Shown here: piece by piece, positions 8,315 through 17,899 of the stretch
How the letters are laid out: each line of letters opens with the position of its first letter
Numbering within the stretch: position 1 is the first letter of the stretch
NCBI RefSeq assembly: GCF_900117455.1
Contig: NZ_FPHO01000002.1
Coordinates: 310,001 to 374,000, forward strand
From: Hyphomicrobium sp. CS1GBMeth3
Lineage (GTDB): Bacteria; Pseudomonadota; Alphaproteobacteria; Rhizobiales; Hyphomicrobiaceae
Direction of reading: 5' to 3'
Length of the DNA stretch: 64,000 nt
Translations under genes and position numbers: made by a program
Notes under the pieces: generated by a model
Seen by the model: the letters and a program-made list of their open reading frames with translations, nothing else
Databases searched by the model: none
What the model was told of the DNA's origin: nothing

Positions 8315-11029
8315 TCAGCCTTCGGCGATGGCTTTGGTTTTGGCTTTTGGTGCCGCCTTCTTCGCCGCTTTCAACTTTGCCTTGGCGGGTTTGGTCTCGG
8401 CGTCGCCGTCACCGGCTGCCTTGGCCGCCTTCGGCTTTGCTGCCGCTTTGCCGCGCGCAGGCCTCTTGCCGCCGCCCTTGGCGACGCGCTCCTGCAGGAG
8501 GCGCACGGCATCGTCGATAGTGAGGGTCGCTGGATCCATGCCCTTCGGCACGGTGGCGTTGACCTTGTCATGGCTGACGTAAGGGCCGTACTTGCCGTCC
8601 AGCACCTGGATCTTGCCGCCGGCGCCCGGATGCTCGCCGAGATCCTTCAAGACGGTTTTTGTCGCCGCGCGTCCAAAGCGATTGCCTTTGCCGGCCTTCT
8701 TTTCGGCAATGAGCGTGACGGCACGATTGAGGCCGATCGTGAAGACATCCTCGATGCTGTCGACGTTGGCGTAGGTGCCGTCATGCAGGATGAAAGGACC
8801 ATAGCGGCCGAGCCCGGCGGTGATCGGAGTGCCGGTTTCGGGGTGAATGCCGACCTCGCGCGGAAGCGAGAGGAGCTGCATGGCCTTCTCGAAATCGATG
8901 GTGGCGGCGTCGATGCCCTTGGGGATCGACGAGCGCTTCGGCTTCTCGTCGCCCTCGCCTTCGCCGAGCTGCAGGTAGGGGCCGAAGCGGCCGCTCTTGA
9001 CCAGTATCGGCAGGCCAGTCTCAGGATCGAAGCCAAGCTCGCGATCGCCGCCGGCGCTCGTCGCTTCCCCGGTGAGCTGGCGCGTGTATTTGCAGTCTGG
9101 GTAGTTGCCGCAGCCGATGAAGGCGCCGTTCTTGCCGGAGATCTTGAGAGAAAGGCGGCCAGTGCCGCATTTCGGGCAGGCGCGCGGATCCGATCCGTCT
9201 TCCTTGGCCGGGAAGATGTGCGGGCCAAGAAGCTCGTTCAGCGCTTCCAGCACGTCGCCGACGCGCAGGTCCTTGATGTCGTCGACTGCGGCCGTGAAGT
9301 CGCGCCAGAAGTCGCGCAGCACCTGCTTGTACTCCAGGTCTCCGGCCGAGATCAGGTCGAGCTTTTCCTCAAGATCGGCGGTGAAGTCGAACTCGACGTA
9401 TTTCTTGAAGAAGCTCTCAAGGAAGGCAATGACGAGGCGACCCTTGTCCTCCGGAATCAGGCGCTTCTTATCGATGCGGACGTAATCGCGCTCCTGCAGC
9501 ACGGCGAGCGTCGAGGCGTAGGTCGACGGGCGACCGATGCCGAGCTCCTCCATGCGCTTGACGAGGGTTGCTTCCGAGTAGCGCGGCGGCGGCTGTGTGA
9601 AGTGCTGCTCGGCCTCGACGGCGCGATCAGTCAGCGGGTCGCCTTCGGCAAGCTGCGGAAGGCGGCTCGTATCCTCCTCGTCGGAGGTGTCGTCCTTGCC
9701 CTTCTCGATGGTGCGCACGCGGTCGTCGCGGCCTTCCTCGTAGACCTTGAGGAAGCCGTCGAATTGTACGACCGAGCCCGTGGCGCGCAGCGTGTACCTC
9801 TTACCGTCGCGGCCCTTGATCTCGATGTCGGCGGTGGTCTGCTCGAGCTCGGCGGAGGCCATCTGACTCGCGACGGAGCGCTTCCAGATCAGCTCGTAAA
9901 GGCGGGCCTGATCCCTATCGAGATAGCGCGAGACGGATGCGGGCGTGCGCGTGACGTCGGTCGGGCGGATGGCCTCGTGCGCTTCCTGCGCGTTCTTGGC
10001 TTTGGTTTTGTACTCGCGCACGAACGGGGCGACATAGCGCTGGGAGTACTCGCGCGCGATCATCCCGCGGATGGCGTTGATTGCCTCCGGAATGATGGTG
10101 ACGCCGTCAGTTCGCATATAGGTGATGAGGCCCACGGTCTCGCCGCCGACGTCGACGCCTTCATACAGGCGCTGAGCGATCTGCATGGTCTGCTTGGCGG
10201 AGAAGCCGAGCTTGCGGGAGGCGTCCATCTGCAGCGTCGAGGTGGCGAAGGGCGCGTAGGGGTTGCGCTTCACGGCGCGGCGCTCGACCGAGACGACGCG
10301 GAACTCGCCCTTCTCGATGGCGCGCTTGATCGCGAAGGCGGACGCTTCGTCCTTGATGTCGAGCTTCTTCAGCGTGGTGCCGTCGACGCCGTAGAGCCGC
10401 GCCGGGAACTCTTCGCCCGACTTGGTGGCCAGTGTCGCCTCGACGGTCCAGTACTCGTCGGTCTTGAAGGCCTCGATCTCGGCTTCGCGGTCGCAGACGA
10501 GGCGAAGCGCCACCGACTGCACGCGGCCGGCTGAGCGGGCACCCGGCAGCTTGCGCCAGAGCACGGGAGACAGCGTGAAGCCGACCAGATAATCGAGGGC
10601 GCGGCGCGCGAGATAGGCGTCGACGAGGGGCTCGTCGATCTGGCGCGGGGCCGCGATGGCGGCCAGCACGGCCTGCTTGGTGACGGCGTTGAAGGCGACG
10701 CGCTCGATGGCGAGACCCTTCTTGATGGCCTTCTTTTGCTCCAGGATCTCGAGCAGATGCCAGGAGATCGCCTCGCCCTCGCGATCAGGGTCGGTCGCGA
10801 GAATCAGCTTATCGGCCTTTTTCACGGCGTCCGCGATCTCGCGGATGATCTTCTGGGAGCCGGAATCGATCTCCCAGGTCATGTCGAAGTCCTTGTCCGG
10901 AGCGACGGACCCGTCCTTGGACGGCAGGTCGCGCACGTGGCCGAAGGACGCCAGCACTTTATAGTTGCCGCCCAGGTACTTATTGATCGTCTTGGCCTTC
11001 GCGGCCGATTCAACGATGACGACGTTCAT
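8315..11029 (-). CDS. topA: DNA topoisomerase I
   Basis: A 904-residue type IA topoisomerase that relaxes negative supercoils. The N-terminal TOPRIM domain has the invariant VESAAKAKTI and the DPDREGE acidic triad (80-86). The active-site tyrosine is Tyr304 in GLITYMRTDG. One four-cysteine zinc ribbon (CPKCG ... CGNYPDC, about 615-645) is followed by several topoisomerase C-terminal repeat units. The protein ends in a Lys/Ala-rich tail of about 60 residues, probably for non-specific DNA or protein contact. A 239-base non-coding stretch separates it from gph; dprA, its frequent upstream neighbour in this order, is absent. Confidence 0.97.
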   Translation of the reverse strand: MNVVIVESAAKAKTINKYLGGNYKVLASFGHVRDLPSKDGSVAPDKDFDMTWEIDSGSQKIIREIADAVKKADKLILATDPDREGEAISWHLLEILEQKKAIKKGLAIERVAFNAVTKQAVLAAIAAPRQIDEPLVDAYLARRALDYLVGFTLSPVLWRKLPGARSAGRVQSVALRLVCDREAEIEAFKTDEYWTVEATLATKSGEEFPARLYGVDGTTLKKLDIKDEASAFAIKRAIEKGEFRVVSVERRAVKRNPYAPFATSTLQMDASRKLGFSAKQTMQIAQRLYEGVDVGGETVGLITYMRTDGVTIIPEAINAIRGMIAREYSQRYVAPFVREYKTKAKNAQEAHEAIRPTDVTRTPASVSRYLDRDQARLYELIWKRSVASQMASAELEQTTADIEIKGRDGKRYTLRATGSVVQFDGFLKVYEEGRDDRVRTIEKGKDDTSDEEDTSRLPQLAEGDPLTDRAVEAEQHFTQPPPRYSEATLVKRMEELGIGRPSTYASTLAVLQERDYVRIDKKRLIPEDKGRLVIAFLESFFKKYVEFDFTADLEEKLDLISAGDLEYKQVLRDFWRDFTAAVDDIKDLRVGDVLEALNELLGPHIFPAKEDGSDPRACPKCGTGRLSLKISGKNGAFIGCGNYPDCKYTRQLTGEATSAGGDRELGFDPETGLPILVKSGRFGPYLQLGEGEGDEKPKRSSIPKGIDAATIDFEKAMQLLSLPREVGIHPETGTPITAGLGRYGPFILHDGTYANVDSIEDVFTIGLNRAVTLIAEKKAGKGNRFGRAATKTVLKDLGEHPGAGGKIQVLDGKYGPYVSHDKVNATVPKGMDPATLTIDDAVRLLQERVAKGGGKRPARGKAAAKPKAAKAAGDGDAETKPAKAKLKAAKKAAPKAKTKAIAEG

Positions 11030-11268
11030 GTGCGCTTTCTTATGAGGCTCGAACGCTCTGGCGCTCCGGAAAATTGGGCCGTGCGCGCCACTTAAGGTTG
11101 TTTAACACGGTGCAATGCGCGGTCGTTTGGATCTTGAAACTCGGGGCGGGAACATGGGGAAGGAACGGTCGTCTGTCAAACGACCCGCAGTTTCGCCTTT
11201 CCATGCGGCAGCAAATATGCAGACGAACGCAATCCGGTTTTTGACTGAAATATATGACTAATTTTGAG

Positions 11269-11964
11269 TTAACCAAGCCCTGCCAGGCTGGGTGCCCGGG
11301 GAAGCAGCGGGCGAAGGGCAGCCGCCAGCTCGTTATAGTGGGCGATCACGGCGTCGGGTTGCAGCGTCTCCAGAGGTACGTCCGAATAGCCGAAGCTGCA
11401 GCCGACGACGGGAATGTCGGCGGCGCGGGCGGCCGCGATATCAATGCCGGTGTCGCCGATCATGACGGCCGCGCCGAGGTCGCCTCCGGCCATGCGGACG
11501 GCGCCGCGCACGTGGTCAGGGTGGGGCTTATACACTTCGAAGCTGTCGCGCCCTGCCACAGCGGCGAACAGGTCGTCGATTTCGAGCTCCCGCAGGAGAT
11601 GCTCGGCGAGCGCCAGGCGCTTGTTGGTGCAGATCGCAAGGCGTGCGCCGGCGGCGCGAAACCCCTCAAGAGCCGCGATGGCGCCGTCGTAAGGACGCGT
11701 CAGGAGTGCGATGTTGGGCTCGTAATAGGAGAGGAAGCGGGCGAGCAGGCGGTCGACCTCGGCCTCGGGGAGTTGCAGCCCGGTCTGGTTCAGTCCCTCG
11801 ACGATCATGCGGCGGGCGCCGAACCCAACCGTCTTGCGCAGCGTTTCAGCCGGAATGGGTGGCAGGGACAAATCTGACAGCGCATGGTTGGTCGCCGCCG
11901 CGAGATCGGGCAGGGAGTCGACGAGCGTGCCGTCGAGGTCGAAGACGAGGGTCGCGTTTTGCAT
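11269..11964 (-). CDS. gph: Phosphoglycolate phosphatase (HAD family)
   Basis: A 231-residue HAD-superfamily hydrolase. Motif I is [10 protein letters not shown] with nucleophile Asp9 and acid/base Asp11. Motif II threonine is in ICTNKR, and the motif IV acidic pair is in MIGDTGIDI. It most likely dephosphorylates 2-phosphoglycolate, formed by oxygenation reactions and by DNA repair of 3'-phosphoglycolate ends. The ATG at 11964 places the start immediately before the core; the longer frame adds a low-quality extension. It is divergent from rpiA, a common pairing in alphaproteobacteria. Confidence 0.85.
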   Translation of the reverse strand: MQNATLVFDLDGTLVDSLPDLAAATNHALSDLSLPPIPAETLRKTVGFGARRMIVEGLNQTGLQLPEAEVDRLLARFLSYYEPNIALLTRPYDGAIAALEGFRAAGARLAICTNKRLALAEHLLRELEIDDLFAAVAGRDSFEVYKPHPDHVRGAVRMAGGDLGAAVMIGDTGIDIAAARAADIPVVGCSFGYSDVPLETLQPDAVIAHYNELAAALRPLLPRAPSLAGLG

Positions 11965-12095
11965 GGCTCCGTTTAGGCGTATCGCGATGCGCCTGCAAGG
12001 CGGGCGCTTGCCGCGGCAGGCAATGGGTTCGGCACGTCTTGAAGCTTGCTCTCGCGGCAAACGGCTGGCAGAGAGGATTTCCGGAAGGATGGTCT

Positions 12096-12818
12096 ATGTC
12101 GGTTGAGAGCTACAAGCTGGCCGCGGCGCGGCACGCCCTCAAGTTCGTCGAGCCGCGGATGCGGCTCGGCCTCGGCACGGGTTCGACGGCGGCGCTTTTC
12201 ATCGAGCTGCTCGGTGCGGAGGTGCGCGCGGGGCTCGAGGTGCTGTGCGTGCCGACCTCGGAACAGACGCAGGCGTTAGCCGCCAAGTTCGGCATTCCGT
12301 TGACGACGCTCGACGAGATGCCGCTGCTTGATCTCACGATCGACGGTGCGGACGAGATCGACGGCGAGCTGAGATTGATCAAGGGCGGCGGGGGTGCGCT
12401 GCTTCGCGAGAAGATCGTCGCCACGGCCTCCGACCGCATGATTGTCATTGCGGATTCCGCCAAGCGCGTCGACAAGCTCGGCGCGTTTCCACTGCCGGTC
12501 GAGGTGGTGCGGTTCGGCGTGACCGCGACGCGCAACATGATCGAGATGCTGGCCGCCGATTCCGGTTGCCAGGGTGAGATCACGCTGCGCTATGACCGCG
12601 ACGGCCGTCCGTTCGTCACCGACGGCGGCAACTACATCTTCGATTGCGCTTTCGGGCGCCTCGAAGATCCCGAGTCGCTGGACGAAGCGCTGAAGTTCAT
12701 TCCGGGCGTGGTCGAGAACGGCCTGTTCCTCGGCATCGCGGACGTTGCCATCATCGGCGGGCCGGACGGCGTCGCGGTGATGGAAGCGCAGTACGGCGAA
12801 AGCCCGGAGACGGTCTAG
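12096..12818 (+). CDS. rpiA: Ribose-5-phosphate isomerase A
   Basis: A 240-residue RpiA that interconverts ribose 5-phosphate and ribulose 5-phosphate. Signature elements are LGTGST (26-31), the acidic DGADEID loop (83-89) and [11 protein letters not shown] (96-106). The ATG at 12096 gives the usual family length, and GGAAGGA lies a short distance upstream. The open frame extends far upstream but only through sequence antisense to gph. rpiA and gph diverge from a common 131-base region. Confidence 0.95.
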   Translation: MSVESYKLAAARHALKFVEPRMRLGLGTGSTAALFIELLGAEVRAGLEVLCVPTSEQTQALAAKFGIPLTTLDEMPLLDLTIDGADEIDGELRLIKGGGGALLREKIVATASDRMIVIADSAKRVDKLGAFPLPVEVVRFGVTATRNMIEMLAADSGCQGEITLRYDRDGRPFVTDGGNYIFDCAFGRLEDPESLDEALKFIPGVVENGLFLGIADVAIIGGPDGVAVMEAQYGESPETV

Positions 12819-12942
12819 CCGGGCGGAAATGAGATCCGCTTTCTGAGGGGCACCGTTTTAATCCTGCGGCGGTCGTAACGGTTGCGCCTCGCGCGTCGTT
12901 CGGCCAGGGTTGCGCCCGATTTCCTCCGACCGAGCCTCAGTC

Positions 12943-14307
12943 ATGTCTGCACCAGACTTCGATCTCTTCGTCATCGGCGGCGGCTCGGGCGGCGTGCGGG
13001 CTGCCCGCATTGCGGCCGGGTACGGCGCGAAAGTGGCCATCGCCGAATGCGATCGTTTTGGTGGCACGTGCGTCATTCGCGGCTGCGTGCCGAAGAAACT
13101 CTTCGTCTATGCGTCGCGCTTCTCGGATGAGTTCGAGGATGCGCGCGGTTTCGGCTGGACGACAGGCGAAGTGCGTTTCGACTGGGCGACGCTGCTGGCC
13201 AACAAGGATCGCGAGATCGCGCGCCTTGAGCAGATCTACGAAGGCAACCTCAAGGCCAAGGGCGTGACAACGCTCGCGACGCGAGCGCGGCTCGACGGGC
13301 CTGGAGCGGTGCGGATTGCCGATGGGCGTCGCATCACGGCGCGCACGATCCTGATTGCGACCGGTGGCAGGGCGTCCCGCTACGGCGACATTCCGGGTGC
13401 TGCGAACATCGTCACCTCGAACGAAATCTTCGAGCTCAAGGAGCTGCCGAAGCGCATTGTCGTTTGCGGCGGCGGGTATATCGCCGTCGAGTTCGCGTCG
13501 ATCTTCGCGGGGCTCGGCGTCGATACGACGCTGATGCATCGGCGGGATAAGGTGTTGCGCGGTTTCGACGAGGATCTGCGCGACGGACTGATGGAGGCGC
13601 TCGCGGCGCGTGGCATCCGGCTCGTGATGAACGAGGCTCTGGTCGGCGTTGCGGAATGCCCCGGCGGTTTCAACCTGGCGCTGCATACCGGTGAAACGCT
13701 TGAGACGGATCTCGTGCTGTCGGCGATCGGGCGCGAGCCCGCCACGTTCGATCTCGGGCTCGAGACGGCGGGCGTCAAGACGGGCGCCCGCGGCGAGATC
13801 ATTGTCGACAGCTTCTCGGAGACGACGGTATCGGGCGTCTATGCCGTTGGCGACGTCACCGACCGCGTGAACCTCACTCCGGTGGCTATCCGCGAGGGAC
13901 ATGCGTTTGCGGACACCGTGTTCGGCAATAAGCCGACGCAGGTCGACCATTCGCTGGTGGCGACGGCCGTATTCACGACGCCTGAGTTGGCGACGGTTGG
14001 CCTCTCGGAGGCGGCGGCGCGAGAAGCCGGGTACGAGATCGACCTCTACAAGTCGCGGTTTCGGCCGCTCAAGAACACCGTGTCGGGACGCAATGAGCGC
14101 ATGCTGATGAAGCTCGTCGTCGACCGTGCGACGGATCGCGTGCTCGGCTGCCATGTGCTCGGTCCGGACGCCGCCGAGATCGTGCAAACGGCGGCGATTG
14201 CGCTTCAGCTTGCCGCACGCAAAGCCGACTTCGATGCGACGGTGGCGCTGCACCCCTCAGTTGCCGAGGAGCTGGTCACGATGCGCGAGAAGTGGGTTCC
14301 GGCATAG
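12943..14307 (+). CDS. gor: Glutathione-disulfide reductase
   Basis: A 454-residue FAD-dependent disulfide reductase. It has the FAD-binding IGGGSGG near the N terminus, the redox pair Cys43/Cys48 in GGTCVIRGCVPKK, a second Rossmann motif (CGGGYIAVEFAS), the FAD motif YAVGDVTD and the catalytic His437-Glu442 pair in ALHPSVAEE. The IRG between the cysteines is the form shared by plant and many alphaproteobacterial glutathione reductases. The start at 12943 gives the compact N terminus; a TTG at 12910 would add 11 poorly supported residues. It follows rpiA in the same direction, so both could feed redox and pentose-phosphate balance. Confidence 0.93.
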   Translation: MSAPDFDLFVIGGGSGGVRAARIAAGYGAKVAIAECDRFGGTCVIRGCVPKKLFVYASRFSDEFEDARGFGWTTGEVRFDWATLLANKDREIARLEQIYEGNLKAKGVTTLATRARLDGPGAVRIADGRRITARTILIATGGRASRYGDIPGAANIVTSNEIFELKELPKRIVVCGGGYIAVEFASIFAGLGVDTTLMHRRDKVLRGFDEDLRDGLMEALAARGIRLVMNEALVGVAECPGGFNLALHTGETLETDLVLSAIGREPATFDLGLETAGVKTGARGEIIVDSFSETTVSGVYAVGDVTDRVNLTPVAIREGHAFADTVFGNKPTQVDHSLVATAVFTTPELATVGLSEAAAREAGYEIDLYKSRFRPLKNTVSGRNERMLMKLVVDRATDRVLGCHVLGPDAAEIVQTAAIALQLAARKADFDATVALHPSVAEELVTMREKWVPA

Positions 14308-14398
14308 CGGTGATTCAGCAAAAGGGACGATTGTTTGCCTCTCCCTTGCGAGAGGGGCTAGATCCCGTCGAAACGTAGCAAAGGCTGCAAGAGAGCCC

Positions 14399-15154
14399 AT
14401 GGATCGATTGAAGGATAAGGTCGCGGTCGTGACCGGAGCGGGCAACGGCATCGGGCGCGCCATCGCCGGCTTGTTCGCAGCGGAAGGCGCGCACGTTTTC
14501 GTCACCGACGTCGACGGCGAGAGCGCCAGCGCGGCGGCGGAGGCGCTGCTTGCGAACGGGCTTCAGGCCACGGCGATGACGGTCGATGTCTCGCGCGGAC
14601 AGGACGTGTCGGCGTTGTTTCGCGAGGTGGAGCGGGCGTTCGGGCGTGCGGACGTGGTGGTCAACAACGCCGGGCTCAACGTGCGCAGCGACTTCCGCCA
14701 TCTCACGGATGCGGACTGGGTGAAGATCCGCGAGGTCAATCTCGACGGCGTGGTGCGCATTGCGCGCGACGCGTTCGGCCTGCTCAAGGCGTCGGGGGAA
14801 GGATCGCTGATCAACGTGTCGTCGATTATGGGACGGCGGGCGCTGAGGCAGCTCGCCGCCTATTCGACGACGAAGGGCGCCGTCACGGCGCTGACCAAGG
14901 CGCTTGCGGTTGAGTACGCGCCCTACAATATCCGCGTGAACTCGCTGGCACCGGGCTATATCGATACGGCGCTGACCGAGCGCTTTCTAAAGAACCCGCT
15001 GGTCAGCAAGGCGCTCTTGGACAAGACGCCGATGCGCCGCTTCGGCACGCCGGAGGAGATCGCGCGGGCAGCGCTGTTCTTCGCGAGCGCGGATTCAGCC
15101 TACGTCACCGGCGCGGAGCTGGCCGTGGACGGCGGCATGACGGCGGGGCTCTGA
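14399..15154 (+). CDS. SDR family oxidoreductase
   Basis: A 251-residue classical short-chain dehydrogenase. TGAGNGIG (12-19) binds the cofactor, VNNAG lies at 88-92, and Ser142, Tyr155 and Lys159 form the catalytic set (YSTTK). Asp37 after the second strand (FVTDVDG) suggests preference for NAD(H). The C-terminal VTGAELAVDGGMTAGL is typical of the family. The substrate is unknown. The ATG at 14399 follows a purine-rich AAGAGAG. It is 91 bases downstream of gor on the same strand; a 6-bp stem in that gap may or may not end the gor transcript. Confidence 0.87.
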   Translation: MDRLKDKVAVVTGAGNGIGRAIAGLFAAEGAHVFVTDVDGESASAAAEALLANGLQATAMTVDVSRGQDVSALFREVERAFGRADVVVNNAGLNVRSDFRHLTDADWVKIREVNLDGVVRIARDAFGLLKASGEGSLINVSSIMGRRALRQLAAYSTTKGAVTALTKALAVEYAPYNIRVNSLAPGYIDTALTERFLKNPLVSKALLDKTPMRRFGTPEEIARAALFFASADSAYVTGAELAVDGGMTAGL

Positions 15155-15685
15155 GCGCAGACGCAAAATTGCGTCAGGCGTGGTCGTCGGGAGCTGCTCG
15201 GCCCAGCACCCTGAGCGACGGAGCGCCGTTCTGGCGCGCGACGCGGACGGGCAGGCGGCTGGCCTTTATGGAGATGCTCTCGGTGCCATCCTTGCGGACG
15301 CCCGGTTTGGGCACCAGTGGCTTTTTCAACGGCTCGGCGCGAAACGGTGGAAGCGGTCGCAGCACTATCCCCTCCCTGAACTGCGTACTTCGAGGTGCTC
15401 GGTCTAGCACCCCGTTGGCGTAGACGGCAATCGGCAGAGCGACGGCGATACGCTTACGATCCTTCAGCAATCGCCATGCCAAGGCTCGCGGGTCCAAAAA
15501 AGCGTGGCGACTCAGCTTCGTTGGTCGTCGTAATGCGGTTGCGTCGCGTGTAGCGTGGGTTCTGACGCGCAATTGTGCGGCGCGGTGTGCCCGCGGCGGC
15601 GGCAAAACGGCGTGCAAACGTCTGGCATGGCGCGTGTTCCTGGCGCTATGCTCCCGATCCGGGGAAAACAGCACAGGTGCTTTTC
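15155..15685. other. Gap between SDR gene and zinc peptidase
   Basis: This 531-base stretch holds no gene that I recognise. Immediately after the SDR stop there is a palindrome, GACGCAA/TTGCGTC (15160-15175), with a 2-base centre and no T-run; it could end transcripts from either side. One weakly supported open frame on the minus strand fills most of the rest and is listed separately. Confidence 0.5.
15174..15674 (-). CDS. Hypothetical open frame, doubtful
   Basis: An open frame of up to 166 codons on the minus strand. Its last 110 or so residues (from about LLKDRKRIAVALPIAVYANG onward) look more protein-like than the Arg/His-rich first third, so a shorter product starting near 15490 at TTG is possible. 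I recognise no family, and there is no clear ribosome-binding site. It ends beside a palindrome that could serve as a shared terminator with the converging SDR gene. It is kept only because the region has no better explanation. Confidence 0.25.
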   Translation of the reverse strand: MLFSPDREHSARNTRHARRLHAVLPPPRAHRAAQLRVRTHATRDATALRRPTKLSRHAFLDPRALAWRLLKDRKRIAVALPIAVYANGVLDRAPRSTQFREGIVLRPLPPFRAEPLKKPLVPKPGVRKDGTESISIKASRLPVRVARQNGAPSLRVLGRAAPDDHA

Positions 15686-16684
15686 ATGCGCTATGACGAC
15701 AGTGACCGCGAAAGCAGCAACGTAGACGACCGGCGCGGACAAGGCGGCGGCTTGCGGTTTCCGGGGCGCGGTGGACCGGGCATTCAGATTCCGATCGGCG
15801 GCCGCGGCGGCATGAGCTTGACGACGCTGTTGATTCTGGGCGGCATCATGCTGCTGTTCGGCATCAATCCACTCGAGTTGCTGCTTGGTGGCGGTCAAGG
15901 TTTCCCAGACATATCGAAGCAGCTTCCGCAGCAGGAAACGCAGGCGCCGCGGAGGCAGGCCGAGCGCAATCCTTTCGAAATTCCAGGATTGCCCGGCTCG
16001 GAGCCGAGAGGCGGGCAGCAGCAGCCGGTGCCCAAGGCCGAGGACGAGATGAAGGTATTCGTCTCGCGCGTGCTTGCCGATACCGAGGACGTCTGGAACC
16101 AGGTCTTCCAAAGCTTCGGACGCTCTTATAAGGAGCCGCAGCTCGTGCTGTTCAGTGGCGGTACGCAGACCGCGTGCGGGACGGGCGTCTCCGCCATGGG
16201 GCCGTTCTATTGTCCGCTCGATCAGAAGGTCTACATCGACCTCGTCTTCTATGACGAGCTCAAGCGGCGCTTCAACGCGCCGGGCGATTTTGCGCAGGCC
16301 TACGTGATCGCGCACGAGGTGGGCCATCACGTGCAGACGCTGCTCGGCATCTCGGACCAGGTTCAGCGTGCCAAGGCGCGCGTCAGCGAGCGCGATGGCA
16401 ACCGCATCCAGGTGATGATGGAGCTGCAGGCGGATTGCCTTGCCGGCGTTTGGGCGAACCTCAACCATCAGCTCAAGAACCGGCTCGAGGACGGCGACAT
16501 CGACGAAGGGCTCAATGCCGCGAGCCAGATCGGCGACGACATGATCCAGAAGCGCACGCAGGGCCGGGTGGTGCCGGATGCGTTCACGCATGGCTCGTCA
16601 GCGCAGCGTCAAGCTTGGTTCAAGCGTGGGTTCCAGAGCGGACAGATGAAGGTTTGTGACACCTTCAATTCGGACGACCTCTAA
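15686..16684 (+). CDS. Neutral zinc metallopeptidase (YpfJ-type)
   Basis: A 332-residue member of the putative neutral zinc metallopeptidase family (PF04228). A hydrophilic Gly/Arg-rich N terminus precedes one transmembrane segment (about 45-60), a Gln/Pro-rich linker and the catalytic domain. That domain carries the zinc motif HEVGH at 210-214 and the conserved cysteines in QTACGTG and FYCPLD. The substrate is unknown. The ATG at 15686 gives the usual MRYDD-type N terminus. A strong terminator hairpin follows 45 bases after the stop. Confidence 0.9.
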   Translation: MRYDDSDRESSNVDDRRGQGGGLRFPGRGGPGIQIPIGGRGGMSLTTLLILGGIMLLFGINPLELLLGGGQGFPDISKQLPQQETQAPRRQAERNPFEIPGLPGSEPRGGQQQPVPKAEDEMKVFVSRVLADTEDVWNQVFQSFGRSYKEPQLVLFSGGTQTACGTGVSAMGPFYCPLDQKVYIDLVFYDELKRRFNAPGDFAQAYVIAHEVGHHVQTLLGISDQVQRAKARVSERDGNRIQVMMELQADCLAGVWANLNHQLKNRLEDGDIDEGLNAASQIGDDMIQKRTQGRVVPDAFTHGSSAQRQAWFKRGFQSGQMKVCDTFNSDDL

Positions 16685-16728
16685 GGGGGCCTCGCACTTC
16701 GCCCCGGAGACGGAGCGTGCAACGATTT

Positions 16729-16764
16729 CGGGGTGCGAGCTGGCCGGCTCGCACCCCGTTTCTC
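16729..16764 (+). terminator. Rho-independent terminator
   Basis: A perfect 12-bp stem, CGGGGTGCGAGC / GCTCGCACCCCG, with a 6-base loop is followed by TTTCTCT. It lies between the converging zinc peptidase and SPOR-type genes and probably ends the former. Confidence 0.75.
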
Positions 16765-16786
16765 TATTCCGGTTTTGCGCGTCTGA

Positions 16787-17602
16787 TCAGAGGGCGTCGC
16801 CCGTGAAGCGGCTCACCGTGCACGGTGTTGCCCTGAGGGAGAGTTCCTGGCAGAGGCGCCGTGCCTCGTCTGCGGATGCTACGGGGCCGACGACTAAGTC
16901 ATAGCTGCGTTCCGATCCAGAGCCATCGGTCATATAGCGCGGCTCGAGCGCGCTCAGCGTGGTGCCGTGGCGCTCGTTGAGCAGCGTCCAGCTCAGCCGC
17001 AGGCTATCGACCGACGGGCCGGTTGCGATCTGCACGCCGATCTGGCTGTTGCTCGCGGGCGGCGCGGCGGCCGGCGTCACGACCGGCGGGCCGAAGGTGA
17101 TGGGCGCGTTGGCCGACTTCTGGGCCACGCTGCCAGTTTCGATCTCACGCTTAGCCGGAGTCTTTTTCGCGGCCGCTTCCTTGGTCGGCGCTTCCTTCGC
17201 CTTCTTCGTGTCCTTGGCCTTGGTGTCAGCCTCGGCGACGTTCGCCGGCTCGGCCGCCTTGGTTTCGAGTGTCGAGAGGCGAGTTGTCAGCTCGCGCGTG
17301 ACGTCCGACTGGTTGGAAACCTGAGCGCGGACCTCGACCAGCTCGTTGCGGAAAAGGTCGATTGTGTCACGCAGCGAGCGGACTTCGGCGACCGTTTCGT
17401 CGAGCGCCTTCTGGGTGGCGGTTGCTTCCTTGGGCTCGGCGCCGGCGCCAAGCATGCCGGCAACCAGCGTGGGCTGCGTCGCCAGCAGCACGAGGTAGAG
17501 GAGCGAGACGAGGGCCGCCCCCGCCCAGATCAGCGAGTAGCGCGTGAACCGGCGGCTCGGGGTATGCGGCGAGCTCGGCTGCGGGAAACTTTTCTCGGTC
17601 AT
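16787..17602 (-). CDS. Membrane-anchored SPOR-like protein
   Basis: A 271-residue single-pass protein. It has a short Pro/Ser-rich cytoplasmic start, one transmembrane helix (about 22-41), a predicted coiled-coil stretch (about 58-110), and a Lys/Ala/Glu-rich linker ending near REIETGSVAQ. The C-terminal 80 residues (from about IGVQIATGPSVDSL) resemble a degenerate SPOR/peptidoglycan-binding fold. It is probably an envelope or division-associated factor; the specific role is not readable. The start at 17602 was chosen over longer frames because the transmembrane segment then sits at the usual distance from the N terminus. Confidence 0.65.
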   Translation of the reverse strand: MTEKSFPQPSSPHTPSRRFTRYSLIWAGAALVSLLYLVLLATQPTLVAGMLGAGAEPKEATATQKALDETVAEVRSLRDTIDLFRNELVEVRAQVSNQSDVTRELTTRLSTLETKAAEPANVAEADTKAKDTKKAKEAPTKEAAAKKTPAKREIETGSVAQKSANAPITFGPPVVTPAAAPPASNSQIGVQIATGPSVDSLRLSWTLLNERHGTTLSALEPRYMTDGSGSERSYDLVVGPVASADEARRLCQELSLRATPCTVSRFTGDAL

Positions 17603-17899
17603 GATATGCTTCCGGACCCTACTTCTGGCTCTCGACACGCCGCGGCCTGACCTCTGGATCCTTTGTGGTCGGATCTCTTCCGTCGCCGTAGAGGCGCTCT
17701 GACTTAATGAGTGTTGGTGTCTGAGTCGGGCGTGGAGGGTCAACGCGCGGGCCGATGCAACTGTGGACGGTTTGGGGATATCGGAGCGTTGTCCCAAGCC
17801 GATCGGCAGATGGCGGCGCGATGTGGCCATTTGCGCACGGAAGTGCGGGGCTATAGCGTGCAGCCGGATTCTCCCTCCTGGCATCTACAAGGGTCCGTC

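Noticed and set aside
8570..10534. Plus-strand open frame of 654 codons
   Set aside because: Antisense to topA; Ala/Gly/Asp-rich shadow without motifs.
11030..11268. Possible small gene or RNA between topA and gph
   Set aside because: It holds only a short GGTCGT/ACGACC pairing and A/T-rich sequence, with no reading frame or larger fold worth calling.
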